Shown here: positions 1 to 7,809 of the stretch, one piece after another | Position numbering within the stretch: position 1 is the stretch's first letter | Layout of the letters: every line of letters begins with the position of its first letter | From: Heyndrickxia sp050281185 | GTDB taxonomy: Bacteria > Bacillota > Bacilli > Bacillales > Bacillaceae_C | NCBI RefSeq assembly: GCF_050281185.1 | Contig: NZ_JBNNWS010000008.1 | Location: forward strand, 62,001-126,000 | Length of the DNA stretch: 64,000 nt | Direction of reading: 5' to 3' | Translations under genes and position numbers: made by a program | Notes under the pieces: generated by a model | Seen by the model: the letters and a program-made list of their open reading frames with translations, nothing else | The model's database searches: none | Told to the model about the DNA's origin: nothing

Positions 1-316
1 CTTTATATTCTTTTTGAATGAGCAAGTTAACAGCATAGAGGTCGTCAACGGCTCGCTCAAAGCCTTCCTGTTCAGAAAAAAATCCAAATAATCCAGCTTT
101 TTCCCCTGTACGCCCATGTCCTCTATGGTCGTTTCCATAAACAAAGATATTATGCTGGACTAAAAATTTTGCGAAATCATCATATCTTTCAATATGCTCA
201 GCCATTCCATGTGAAAGTTGAACAATGGCATTAGGCTGTTCGTTCAGGTTTTCCCACTTCTTCACAAATACCTCAACTTGATCATCCATTTTCAAAAAGG
301 TAGATGTTACCTCCAT
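1..316 (-). CDS. Alpha/beta hydrolase (lysophospholipase / monoacylglycerol lipase-like), N-terminal part
   Basis: The gene runs off the left edge; about 105 N-terminal residues are present. It starts at ATG 316-314 behind a strong GGGAGGTAA ribosome site. The readable segments LSHGMAEHIERYDDFA and VYGNDHRGHGRT match the oxyanion/HG region and the GNDHRGHG motif of the Hydrolase_4 (serine aminopeptidase S33) lysophospholipase family. Those enzymes hydrolyse ester bonds of lysophospholipids or monoacylglycerols. The catalytic Ser, Asp and His would lie outside the window, so activity cannot be judged. It is transcribed divergently from the regulator that begins near 582. Confidence 0.8.
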   Translation of the reverse strand, partial: MEVTSTFLKMDDQVEVFVKKWENLNEQPNAIVQLSHGMAEHIERYDDFAKFLVQHNIFVYGNDHRGHGRTGEKAGLFGFFSEQEGFERAVDDLYAVNLLIQKEYK

Positions 317-581
317 TAAATTACCTCCCTCGACCAATAAAATACCATGTTTAAAAGGTTAATATAATTATTGCATATATTTAGGAAAAAAAGCATCATA
401 AACAATATGCTATTGAAATTTGTAATATTTAGGTGTATTTGTATTATTTTAAGAAAAATAACAGGTTATCCTATTTTAATATTAGTTATGGTAAAATAAT
501 AAATAAATTCTATTTCAAAAATTCATATTAGTTAGACTCGAGAAATAAATATATTTTCAAATATTGATGGGAGAGTTTCAA

Positions 582-1664
582 GTGTGTGTATTAAGTATTA
601 GACAACTAGAAAAACGAATTGGAAATACCACTATATTTCCTCAAATCGATTTATCCATTCATAATGGTGAAGCAGTAGCCATTCAATGTAATGTTGAGGT
701 AAGTGCTCACCTTATTCAAATATTAATAGGAGAATCATCCCCTTCGGGCGGTGAAATTTTATTTTTAAAAGAAAAATACGATTCTTATAAAAGTTTATGT
801 AAAAAGGTAGGAATTGTATTACTTAATGAAGGGGTATATGATCGCTTAACACCCTTTGAGTATTTAACTTTTTATAAAAGGCTTTATGAGGCGGATACTG
901 ATGTGAATCAGTTGCTAAATAGAATAGGGTTAAACAAGAGGGGAAGAATTGACAAATTATCATTCTCTGAAAAAAAACGACTGCAAATTGGGCGTGCAAT
1001 AATTCATAATCCAGATCTGTTAATTATTGAGGAACCGATTCAAAACGTGGATATTGAAAGCCATTATATTATCCAAAATTTGATTTCAGATTTTACTGAT
1101 CAGGGAAAAGCTGTACTCATTACAACGAGTAATCTAGAGAATGCAATAATGATGACGAATGAAGTGTACATACTAAATTCAGATGGAATAAAAAAGCTAG
1201 ATGTAGTCGATGAAACAGTGAGTCAAAACGAAGAAGAAATGAATCTTCTTAGTGTGGAGGAGGTCTCCGTTTCTCAAGACGAGGAAGACGTTGCAAATGA
1301 AGAAATTCCAATGAGTTCTACACCATTTCGGTTTGAAAAAATTCCTGCTAAAGTGAATGACAAAATCATCTTGTTGGATCCTACTGAGATTGATTACATC
1401 GAAAGTAATGATGGGGTATCAAATTTACATGTGAAGGGTGAGATATTTCCATGTACTTATCCATTAAACCAGCTTTTTGATCGGCTTTATCCATTTGGCT
1501 TTTTCCGTTGTCATCGTTCCTATATTGTAAATCTGCAAAAGGTAAGGGAAGTCATTACTTGGACAAGAAATAGCTATAGTTTAGTTTTGGACGATGCAAA
1601 GAAAAGTTCGGTTCCTTTGTCTAAAGGTAAATTAAATGAGCTAAAAGAAATCATCGGAATTTGA
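582..1664 (+). CDS. Degenerate ABC ATPase fused to a LytTR DNA-binding domain; putative regulator of the adjacent ABC exporter
   Basis: GTG 582 is preferred because GGGAGAG at 569-575 lies about 6 nt upstream; TTG 564 and ATG 567 are alternatives. Residues 1-215 follow an ABC ATPase outline: a signature-like LSFSEKKRLQIGRA and a Walker B DLLIIEEP are present. The Walker A position reads IQCNVEVSAH, with no GxxGxGKS. An acidic Glu-rich linker of about 45 residues leads into a C-terminal LytTR domain (about 100 residues, with FFRCHRSYIVNL). LytTR domains bind direct repeats in DNA. Nucleotide hydrolysis looks lost, so the ATPase part may be a sensor or a contact surface for the transporter ATPase encoded just downstream. 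The regulatory role is inferred. Confidence 0.82.
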   Translation: MCVLSIRQLEKRIGNTTIFPQIDLSIHNGEAVAIQCNVEVSAHLIQILIGESSPSGGEILFLKEKYDSYKSLCKKVGIVLLNEGVYDRLTPFEYLTFYKRLYEADTDVNQLLNRIGLNKRGRIDKLSFSEKKRLQIGRAIIHNPDLLIIEEPIQNVDIESHYIIQNLISDFTDQGKAVLITTSNLENAIMMTNEVYILNSDGIKKLDVVDETVSQNEEEMNLLSVEEVSVSQDEEDVANEEIPMSSTPFRFEKIPAKVNDKIILLDPTEIDYIESNDGVSNLHVKGEIFPCTYPLNQLFDRLYPFGFFRCHRSYIVNLQKVREVITWTRNSYSLVLDDAKKSSVPLSKGKLNELKEIIGI

Positions 1665-1689
1665 AAGAAAATCGATCGGCTTTTTTAGG

Positions 1690-1752
1690 ATGAATTACGC
1701 TCCATTCATCGAAAAAAATACTCCATTCACCATGAATTATACTCTTTTCACC
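1690..1752 (+). promoter_or_regulatory. Three direct repeats in 21-bp phase; putative LytTR operator
   Basis: CTCCATTCA occurs at 1700-1708 and 1721-1729, and CTCTTTTCA at 1742-1750, spaced exactly 21 bp apart. The first and third units are also preceded by ATGAATTA (1690-1697 and 1732-1739, 42 bp apart). Pairs of 9-bp direct repeats separated by 12 bp are the usual arrangement for LytTR regulators. The array lies between the LytTR gene and the ABC ATPase gene that starts at 1832. I see the repeats directly; binding is inferred. Confidence 0.6.
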
Positions 1753-1831
1753 TTGATATTACTGCGTTTTCCTTATTGTGCTGCTAAACTAAGGTCAAGC
1801 AAGTAAATGAATGGTGAGAGGGAGTAGAAAA

Positions 1832-2680
1832 ATGGAAAATGTCATTGAAGTGAAACAATTAGTGAAGTCATTTGGAAACAAAATGGCACTTAAAAATGTA
1901 ACATTCAATATAAATAAAGGTGAAACGTTCGGATTTTTAGGACCAAGTGGATCGGGGAAAACGACGACAATTAAAATATTAACTTCACAATTAAATCATA
2001 CTGCTGGTGAGGTTAGTGTTTTTGGTAATCCTTTAAAAAAACTAAAGGATCCTTCCTATATGAAGAGAATTGGAATTTTGACGGATAATAGCGGATTATA
2101 TGAACGTCTTACAATATATGATAATTTAGCATTCTTTTGCAAGTTGTATGATGTCAATGAGAAGCAAATTGACGAGGTTCTTGAATCTGTAAATCTATTA
2201 AAAGACAAAAACACAGTTGTCCAAAAGCTGTCTAAAGGAATGAAGCAAAGGGTAACATTAGCTCGTGCAATCATACATAAACCTGATTTATTATTTTTAG
2301 ATGAGCCTACATCTGCTCTTGATCCAGTGAATACAAAGCATATTCATGATGGGTTAAAAAAATTAAATCAACAAGGCACGACGATCTTTTTAACCACACA
2401 TGATATGCAAGAAGCAGAGGATCTTTGTGATCGTGTAGCCTTTTTACATCAAGGGGAGATTAAATTGCTTGATACACCTCAAAACCTACGATTAAAATAT
2501 AGCGATTCATCTATTAAGCTTTTATTAAAAGGAGATCGCGAGGTTATCGTTCAAAAAGATGAAGAAGGCGCGGACAAGATTTATCAATATATGAAAAATA
2601 ATGAAGTAATTTCAATTCATTCAAATGAACCAACACTTGGAGATATATTTGTACAATTAACGGGGAGGGCATTATCATGA
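1832..2680 (+). CDS. ABC transporter ATP-binding protein (ABC-2 type exporter)
   Basis: The ATG at 1832 is chosen over 1811 because GAGAGGGAG at 1816-1824 lies 7 nt upstream. The protein of 282 residues has an intact Walker A (GPSGSGKT), signature LSKGMKQR, Walker B LLFLDEPTS and H-loop TTHD. It ends in a short domain of about 60 residues typical of drug, peptide or sodium exporter ATPases. Its stop overlaps the start of the permease gene (ATGA), so the two are translationally coupled and should form one complex. The substrate is unknown. The upstream repeats suggest control by the preceding LytTR protein, as in self-regulated efflux or immunity operons. Confidence 0.9.
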   Translation: MENVIEVKQLVKSFGNKMALKNVTFNINKGETFGFLGPSGSGKTTTIKILTSQLNHTAGEVSVFGNPLKKLKDPSYMKRIGILTDNSGLYERLTIYDNLAFFCKLYDVNEKQIDEVLESVNLLKDKNTVVQKLSKGMKQRVTLARAIIHKPDLLFLDEPTSALDPVNTKHIHDGLKKLNQQGTTIFLTTHDMQEAEDLCDRVAFLHQGEIKLLDTPQNLRLKYSDSSIKLLLKGDREVIVQKDEEGADKIYQYMKNNEVISIHSNEPTLGDIFVQLTGRALS

Positions 2681-3384
2681 CATTTTCATTAAAAAGAGTA
2701 CAGGCAATTTTTATTAAAGATTGGAAGGATTTATTAAAGAATTCGTATATTCTTTTCACAATGGCTCTTCCATTAGCTCTCGCTGCATGGCTCGGCCGTG
2801 TCGGTACCGATAATGATCTTTTTCACTCCATGCCGATTAGTTTAGCTTTAGTGATTGCAGGCTGCTTCGTACAAGCTGCAATGGTAGCGGAAGAAAAAGA
2901 AAAGAATACGTTAAGGGGTTTATTACTATCGCCTGCAAATACGATGGAAATTTTGGTTGGAAAGAGTGCATTAACATCAGCAGTAACAGTTGTAGTCATT
3001 ATTGGTTCAATTTTTCTTAGCGAATTCAAAGTTGTATCGATACCGATGTTTTCATTGCTTATTCTATTAAACTTAATTATTTTTGTATCAATCGGAACGA
3101 TTCTTGGTTTATTATCAAGAACGGTAATGGAAACATCAATTATTGGAATGCCAGTTATTCTGATTTTTGGGATGGGTTCAATGGTAAACTCATTAATCGA
3201 TAATAAAACCATTCAAACAATTTTAACTTACTTGCCTAGCGAACAATTTAGTAAAGCTTGGCTAGAGTTAAGTAAGGGTGGGGGAATAGGCAGTATTGGT
3301 GAACACTTACTTATCTTAATTATTTGGTGTCTTGTTTCATTGGTACTCACTGTTATCATTTATGGGAAACGTCGATTTGATTAA
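2677..3384 (+). CDS. ABC-2 type transporter permease
   Basis: The 235-residue membrane protein shows about six hydrophobic segments after a short basic N-terminus (FIKDWKDLLKNSYILF). The ABC-2 element AAMVAEEKEKNTLRGLLLSPA, the coupling region before the second membrane helix, is clear. The start overlaps the ATPase stop by 4 bp. It would dimerise and pair with the ATPase to export an unknown compound. A strong hairpin follows at 3445-3476. Confidence 0.88.
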   Translation: MTFSLKRVQAIFIKDWKDLLKNSYILFTMALPLALAAWLGRVGTDNDLFHSMPISLALVIAGCFVQAAMVAEEKEKNTLRGLLLSPANTMEILVGKSALTSAVTVVVIIGSIFLSEFKVVSIPMFSLLILLNLIIFVSIGTILGLLSRTVMETSIIGMPVILIFGMGSMVNSLIDNKTIQTILTYLPSEQFSKAWLELSKGGGIGSIGEHLLILIIWCLVSLVLTVIIYGKRRFD

Positions 3385-3444
3385 TGCTGGAATTTTTGTA
3401 AAGGGTACACATTACATAGAAATTCTTTTTGATGAACCTTGGAA

Positions 3445-3476
3445 AGCAAGAAAGGGGAAGAACCCCCTTTCTTGCT
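3445..3476. terminator. Bidirectional terminator between convergent genes
   Basis: AGCAAGAAAGGGG (3445-3457) pairs with CCCCTTTCTTGCT (3464-3476). It sits between the ABC permease on + and a GNAT gene on -. The T-run is weak and lies about 10 nt downstream. Confidence 0.65.
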
Positions 3477-3492
3477 GAAAATGCTTTTTTAT

Positions 3493-3957
3493 TTACCTAG
3501 TCATTGGTTTAAATTCAATTTCATAAAACGGAAAGCCTTCTTCCTCTTCTGGAATAGGAGTATATCCAAGCTTAGTATAGAAGCTTGATGAGGTAGGATT
3601 TGCATTCCAAGTAAACCAATTAGAGCCGTTTTCTTTAGCCCATGATTTAATTGTTTCGAAGATTGCTGTAGCTACACCTTGATTTCTATACTCCGAAAGT
3701 ACAAATAAATCATGAAATCTTGTTGTCTTTGTTCCAGCTCTTAAGTGATACCCATAATCCTGTGCCCATCCGTAACCTGCAATCCTATCATCAACTAGAG
3801 CAATTGGAAGTAAATAATTTGTGCTTTCAATAACTGAATGAAATCTTATTTCAGCCTGCTCTTTACTGTCAGTTGCCCCTCTTTTTTCAAGGAGGCTCCA
3901 AACTTGCTCCCAATCATTAGAAGAAGCTAGCTTTATCATGACATTTTTTGTGTTCAT
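3493..3957 (-). CDS. GNAT family N-acetyltransferase
   Basis: The 154-residue protein starts at ATG 3957 behind AAGGAGAATTAGC. FHDLFVLSEYRNQGVATAIFETIKSWA carries the acetyl-CoA-binding R/QxxGxG/A element (RNQGVA), and WNANPTSSSFYTKLGY is the C-terminal GNAT strand-loop motif. It transfers an acetyl group from acetyl-CoA to an unknown amine. It lies 33 bp downstream of a second GNAT gene on the same strand, and the two probably share a transcript. Confidence 0.88.
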   Translation of the reverse strand: MNTKNVMIKLASSNDWEQVWSLLEKRGATDSKEQAEIRFHSVIESTNYLLPIALVDDRIAGYGWAQDYGYHLRAGTKTTRFHDLFVLSEYRNQGVATAIFETIKSWAKENGSNWFTWNANPTSSSFYTKLGYTPIPEEEEGFPFYEIEFKPMTR

Positions 3958-3990
3958 GCTAATTCTCCTTAAATTTAATATAGTAATAGA

Positions 3991-4485
3991 TTACAAAGGT
4001 AGCGCCATAAGGATCGTAGGTAATGAATGCCCAAAAAATTCTGCGGTATATTCTTTTGCTACTTTAAAACCTTTAGATTCATAAAAAGCTTTCCCAATTT
4101 TATTATCTTTTTCTACTTCGACAAGAAGTCGATCTATTCCATTTAATTGTGTTATTCCATGTTGTAATAACTTTGAACCGACGCCGCCTTTTTGAAATTG
4201 CGGGAGAAGGTAAATAGCTGCTAATACTGCAGATTTATTTTCTACATCGATGTTTGAAAAACTAGCGAACCCAGCTACTTTTTCGTTCACTTCTGCAACA
4301 AGAAATATTGTATTTTGCAGTCTGTATTCCAATGATTGTTCAGAATACGCATTTTTAAGAAAATCCTCCTGGACGTCAGCATGAATAATTCCTTCGTAAG
4401 TTTGATTCCAAGAAATTTTAGCAACTTGTTGAATATCAGGAATATCTTCATGTATAGCCTTTCTAATAGAAATCGTTTCGATCAT
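3991..4485 (-). CDS. GNAT family N-acetyltransferase
   Basis: ATG 4485 (MIETISIRKA) is favoured because AGAGGTG at 4498-4492 is 6 nt upstream; GTG 4494 and ATG 4491 are possible. The protein of about 164 residues shows IYLLPQFQKGGVGSKLLQHG (acetyl-CoA loop QKGGVG) and NKIGKAFYESKGF. It is probably cotranscribed with the next GNAT gene and is divergent from the AraC regulator at 4620. The substrate is not predictable from sequence. Confidence 0.87.
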   Translation of the reverse strand: MIETISIRKAIHEDIPDIQQVAKISWNQTYEGIIHADVQEDFLKNAYSEQSLEYRLQNTIFLVAEVNEKVAGFASFSNIDVENKSAVLAAIYLLPQFQKGGVGSKLLQHGITQLNGIDRLLVEVEKDNKIGKAFYESKGFKVAKEYTAEFFGHSLPTILMALPL

Positions 4486-4619
4486 TTCCATCACCTCTTT
4501 AGTAAAAAATTCGACATATGTTTACTATTTCCCTTTATTGAAATTTATGGTGGAAAGCAGGAGGTTAGGGATCGCGTGGAGAAAGAATTAGTAAATAAAG
4601 TAACTAACAGGTGATGTGT

Positions 4620-5393
4620 ATGAACAGCGAGCATATAAGAATTACTGAGGAAGCTATTAAATATATGCGAAATCATTTATCAGAAGATCTAACATCAGAA
4701 CAACTAGCATCTAGTGTTGGATATAGTACTTATCATTTTATAAGGATTTTTAAAGATGTTACAGGAATTTCACCGAGACATTATCTTTCAGCCTTACGAA
4801 TTGAAGCAGGAAAGGATCATTTAAGCCATTCACCTTCATCTATATTAAAAATATTATTATCGATAGGATTTCAAAGCATAGGGTCTTTTAGTACTCGATT
4901 TAAGCAGTTTGTCGGACAATCACCAAGAGATTTCCGGCAAAAGATGAATACTTTACACCAACACTTTATTCAATATCAAACGAAAGAGATTAGTCCTTTT
5001 GTAGAAAAAAATCAAACACCCAGTATTTCATTTAATATTAAAACACCTTCCAGTTTTAAAGGAATCATATTTGCAGGCTTGTTTCCACGTCCAATACCTG
5101 ATCAAAGACCAGTAGTTGGAACTGCCTTTAATCATCAAAAAAAGATGTGTACGTTTTCGAATGTTCCTAAAGGTGATTATTATTTATTGATAGCTGGAAT
5201 TCCTTGGAATTCAAATCCATTAAAATGTTTTTCTAGCGATCGTTTATTACGTGGGAAGTATGAAAGGGTAATACAAATGAAAGAAAGTACAAACGAGCAT
5301 GTCACTATTCAATTACGGGAACCGTTACCATACGATCCACCTATTGTTATTAATTTACCATTACTATTATTTGAAAAAAATAGAGCAAACTAA
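4620..5393 (+). CDS. AraC family transcriptional regulator
   Basis: The start is placed at ATG 4620 because AGGTG at 4609-4613 is 6 nt upstream; GTG 4611 is the longest option. Residues 5-110 hold the two helix-turn-helix motifs (LTSEQLASSVGYSTYHFIRIFKDVTGISPRHYL and ILLSIGFQSIGSFSTRFKQFVGQSPRDFR). The C-terminal 140 residues have no motif I recognise and may sense a ligand. An N-terminal AraC domain is the reverse of the usual order. It sits directly upstream of two VOC genes and divergent to the GNAT genes, which are candidate targets. Confidence 0.88.
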   Translation: MNSEHIRITEEAIKYMRNHLSEDLTSEQLASSVGYSTYHFIRIFKDVTGISPRHYLSALRIEAGKDHLSHSPSSILKILLSIGFQSIGSFSTRFKQFVGQSPRDFRQKMNTLHQHFIQYQTKEISPFVEKNQTPSISFNIKTPSSFKGIIFAGLFPRPIPDQRPVVGTAFNHQKKMCTFSNVPKGDYYLLIAGIPWNSNPLKCFSSDRLLRGKYERVIQMKESTNEHVTIQLREPLPYDPPIVINLPLLLFEKNRAN

Positions 5394-5451
5394 GAGAACT
5401 TTTTGTTTCAAGTTTAATTTATAGTATAAATAAATAAGGGAGGAGATAAAT

Positions 5452-5808
5452 ATGCTAAATCAAGTTGGAGTACTAAGCATTCAAGTTCATAATATGGAAA
5501 AGTCAGTGGATTTTTATACAAATGTACTAGGATTTGAAATTTCAAAGAGGTACGGTGAAAATATTGTTACATTAAAACAGGAGGCATTCACTATTGTTTT
5601 AGAAACGGCAGAAGAAGTACATACAAATCCAAAACAATATGTCTTGCCAGGAATAATATCCGAAAATTTAGATGGTGATATTGTAAACCTTAAATCAAAA
5701 GGTGTAAAAATGGTGTTTGATGAACCACGACCATGTCCGCCGGGCCGCTATACAATAATAGAGGATCCAACAGGAAATCAACTTGAGTTAATTGAGTTTT
5801 CAAAGTAA
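5452..5808 (+). CDS. VOC family protein (glyoxalase / bleomycin-resistance fold)
   Basis: This 118-residue protein begins behind GGGAGGAGA. The paired beta-alpha-beta-beta-beta modules of the vicinal oxygen chelate fold are visible: SIQVHNMEKSVDFYTNVLGFEISKRYG at the N-terminus and YTIIEDPTGNQLELIEF at the C-terminus, with a metal-type Glu near the end. The reaction is unknown; family members include lyases, dioxygenases and drug-binding proteins. A second VOC-like gene follows within 30 bp. Confidence 0.85.
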   Translation: MLNQVGVLSIQVHNMEKSVDFYTNVLGFEISKRYGENIVTLKQEAFTIVLETAEEVHTNPKQYVLPGIISENLDGDIVNLKSKGVKMVFDEPRPCPPGRYTIIEDPTGNQLELIEFSK

Positions 5809-5833
5809 GTAGGTGTTTCTGGTGATCTATGAA

Positions 5834-6220
5834 ATGACAGTCCAAGTGCGTGTTACTAACAAAGAAGAAGGACAAAAATGGTATGAAACATTATTAAATA
5901 AAAAACCCGATTTTATTCCACATGAAGGGTTTGCAGAATGGGAGCTAATTCCAGGATGTTGGCTTCAAGTAGCAGAAGGTGTCCCGACAAAAGGAAGCGG
6001 ACCCATTCGTTTAGGTGTTACCAATATTGAAGCAGAACGTGATAGATTAATAAAAGAGTTAAAAATTGATTGCTTTGAAATCTATTCAAGAAAAGAAGTT
6101 CCGGTTAAATGGGGCACTTTTACAGACCCTTGGGGAAATCGTCTTGGATTGTTTGAATATTTGAGTGAAGACGAAAGAGAAGAACGTATTAAAACAGTCT
6201 TAAATAGTTTTGGAAAATAA
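5834..6220 (+). CDS. VOC family protein
   Basis: The frame is open from GTG 5813. ATG 5834 is preferred since GGTGATC at 5821-5827 matches the 16S tail and MTVQVRVTNKEEGQKWYETLL is a typical VOC opening; GTG 5822 is also plausible. The end FTDPWGNRLGLFEYLSEDERE matches the VOC C-terminal pattern (DPxGNxxGL). About 128 residues. It is cotranscribed with the preceding VOC gene and followed by a clear terminator. Confidence 0.8.
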   Translation: MTVQVRVTNKEEGQKWYETLLNKKPDFIPHEGFAEWELIPGCWLQVAEGVPTKGSGPIRLGVTNIEAERDRLIKELKIDCFEIYSRKEVPVKWGTFTDPWGNRLGLFEYLSEDEREERIKTVLNSFGK

Positions 6221-6248
6221 AGACCTTCCTTTGAAGGTCTTTATTTTC
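6220..6248 (+). terminator. Rho-independent terminator after the VOC pair
   Basis: AGACCTTC at 6221-6228 pairs with GAAGGTCT at 6233-6240, followed by TTATTTTC. Confidence 0.85.
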
Positions 6249-6292
6249 GTTGTAAAAGAAGCTAGTGTATCCACAAATGTAATAAATTCAAA

Positions 6293-6862
6293 TCACATAT
6301 CTTCGGAATGAATCTCTTTAATCAGTCTAGCTGGATTTCCGCCAACTACCACATTATCTGGAACATCCTTCGTAACAACTGATCCAGAGGCAACTACAAC
6401 ATTATTTCCAATTGTTACTCCTGGATTAATGACAGAGCGACCCCCGATCCACACATTGTTGCCGATAGTGACTGGTTTTCCGTATTCAAGTCCGCTGTTT
6501 CTTTCTGTAGGATCGAGAGGGTGGGTAGCGGTATAAATATGTACACCTGGTGCAAGCATGCAATTATCTCCAATATGAACTGGACAAACATCCAAAAAGA
6601 CGCAATCAAAGTTGGCATAGAAGTTGTTACCAACATGAATATTATAGCCATAATCACATTTAAAGGAAGGTTCAATATAAATAGAGTTTCCAATGGTACC
6701 AAATAAATCTTTTAAAATTGCTGTTCGTTTTTCTAATTCAGTTTCAAGTGTAAGATTAAACTCTCGTGTCATTTTTCTTGCAGCGAGTCTATCCTCCACA
6801 AGTTCTGAATCTGAAGCAACATATAATTCACCTAAAATCATTTTTTCCTTTTCTGTTCTCAA
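6293..6862 (-). CDS. maa: Sugar O-acetyltransferase (maltose/galactoside type, left-handed beta helix)
   Basis: TTG 6862 (MRTEKEKMILGELYVASD) is chosen because AAAGGGGAG is 6 nt upstream and family members begin this way. The N-terminal Mac domain (residues 1-55) precedes hexapeptide repeats. The conserved GDNCMLAPGVHIYTATHPLD, with catalytic His, and VWIGGRSVINPGVTIGNNVVVASGSVVTKDVP are present. It acetylates a sugar hydroxyl with acetyl-CoA in the cytoplasm. The start lies 19 bp after the LysE-family gene on the same strand, so they likely form an operon. Confidence 0.88.
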   Translation of the reverse strand: MRTEKEKMILGELYVASDSELVEDRLAARKMTREFNLTLETELEKRTAILKDLFGTIGNSIYIEPSFKCDYGYNIHVGNNFYANFDCVFLDVCPVHIGDNCMLAPGVHIYTATHPLDPTERNSGLEYGKPVTIGNNVWIGGRSVINPGVTIGNNVVVASGSVVTKDVPDNVVVGGNPARLIKEIHSEDM

Positions 6863-6880
6863 AATTAACTCCCCTTTCAA

Positions 6881-7504
6881 TTATTGAGGTTTTTCAAAAG
6901 CTAGTTTAATAGCGAATCCGACAAGAACCGCTCCAGTAATCCCTTGAATGAATTTTTGTGTCTTAGGTTTTTTCATAAAAACACTAATTCTATTAATTAA
7001 TAAAATATAAAACACGAACCAAAGAGCAGTTAGGATTGTATAAGTGATTCCCATGGTAAGAAATTGGCTCATCGAATTCGCGTGAGGATTTAAAAATTGT
7101 GGTAAAAAGGTTAGAAAAAATACTGCAACTTTAGGATTTAAAAGATTAGTTAGGAAGCCTTGGCGAAAACAGGAATGGTGGCCTTTTGTAGGAAGATCTT
7201 TATCAGTTTCACTGTCAATATCTTTTCTTAATGATAGCAAAGTTTTTACACCTAAATAAATTAAATATATGGCACCTATATATTTAATGATGGAAAATAA
7301 TAATGCAGACTTAACGATTATAGCTGACAATCCTAAAATTACTGCAAGAGTATGGATACATAATGCACAGCAAGTTCCCAATAAAGTCTGGATACCGCCT
7401 AATCGACCAAGTGATAAAGTATTCCTGGTGGTAATTGCAGTGTCAGGACCGGGTAAGATAATCAAACATATCGACATAAAAGCAAACACAAAAAAGTTTG
7501 ACAT
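6881..7504 (-). CDS. LysE/RhtB family amino-acid exporter
   Basis: The 207-residue inner-membrane protein has about six hydrophobic segments. Its N-terminus FAFMSICLIILPGPDTAITTRNTLSLGRLGGI contains the family PGPD motif, and FRQGFLTNLLNPKVAVFFLTFLPQF the second conserved motif. Members export amino acids or derivatives. The start at ATG 7504 is supported by AAGGTGG. It is followed closely by the acetyltransferase gene. Confidence 0.9.
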   Translation of the reverse strand: MSNFFVFAFMSICLIILPGPDTAITTRNTLSLGRLGGIQTLLGTCCALCIHTLAVILGLSAIIVKSALLFSIIKYIGAIYLIYLGVKTLLSLRKDIDSETDKDLPTKGHHSCFRQGFLTNLLNPKVAVFFLTFLPQFLNPHANSMSQFLTMGITYTILTALWFVFYILLINRISVFMKKPKTQKFIQGITGAVLVGFAIKLAFEKPQ

Positions 7505-7567
7505 TTAAATTCCACCTTTCCACATAGAATCTATTCAGAATATTTTAACATGGAATTTATCATAAGG

Positions 7568-7744
7568 GGACATTGAATCCGTTATTGTTATTAAATGTCA
7601 CTAATGTAAGGGCTAAGTGGACACTGAGTACGTTATTTACGAAAAAAGGCAGAGAAATCACTGTTTTTTTATAAAATAGCGGAACCATTGTCCGCAAACT
7701 TAAGGAATGATCCCATTATGACACAAATAGCGGAACTAGTGTCC
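7568..7744. repeat. Four-copy 19-bp repeat arranged as two inverted pairs
   Basis: In this 305-bp gap, GGACAYTGARTMCGTTATT occurs at 7568-7586 and 7619-7637, and its near-reverse-complement AATAGCGGAACCATTGTCC-like unit at 7675-7693 and 7726-7744. Spacing within each pair is exactly 51 bp. The whole 177-bp block is a large imperfect palindrome. No ORF is seen in it. Confidence 0.6.
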
Positions 7745-7809
7745 TCAAAGCACAGATACTAATTAATATGCTATTTCACTACTTCACCACAGTAACTGAA
7801 CTATTTATC

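Noticed and set aside
4336..4614. 92-codon plus-strand open frame upstream of the AraC gene
   Set aside because: It overlaps the GNAT gene antisense, has no ribosome site, and its product (FRIRIFKKILLDVS...) has no family character.
7568..7744. CRISPR array
   Set aside because: Only four units, two of them inverted, with no uniform spacers and no cas genes nearby.
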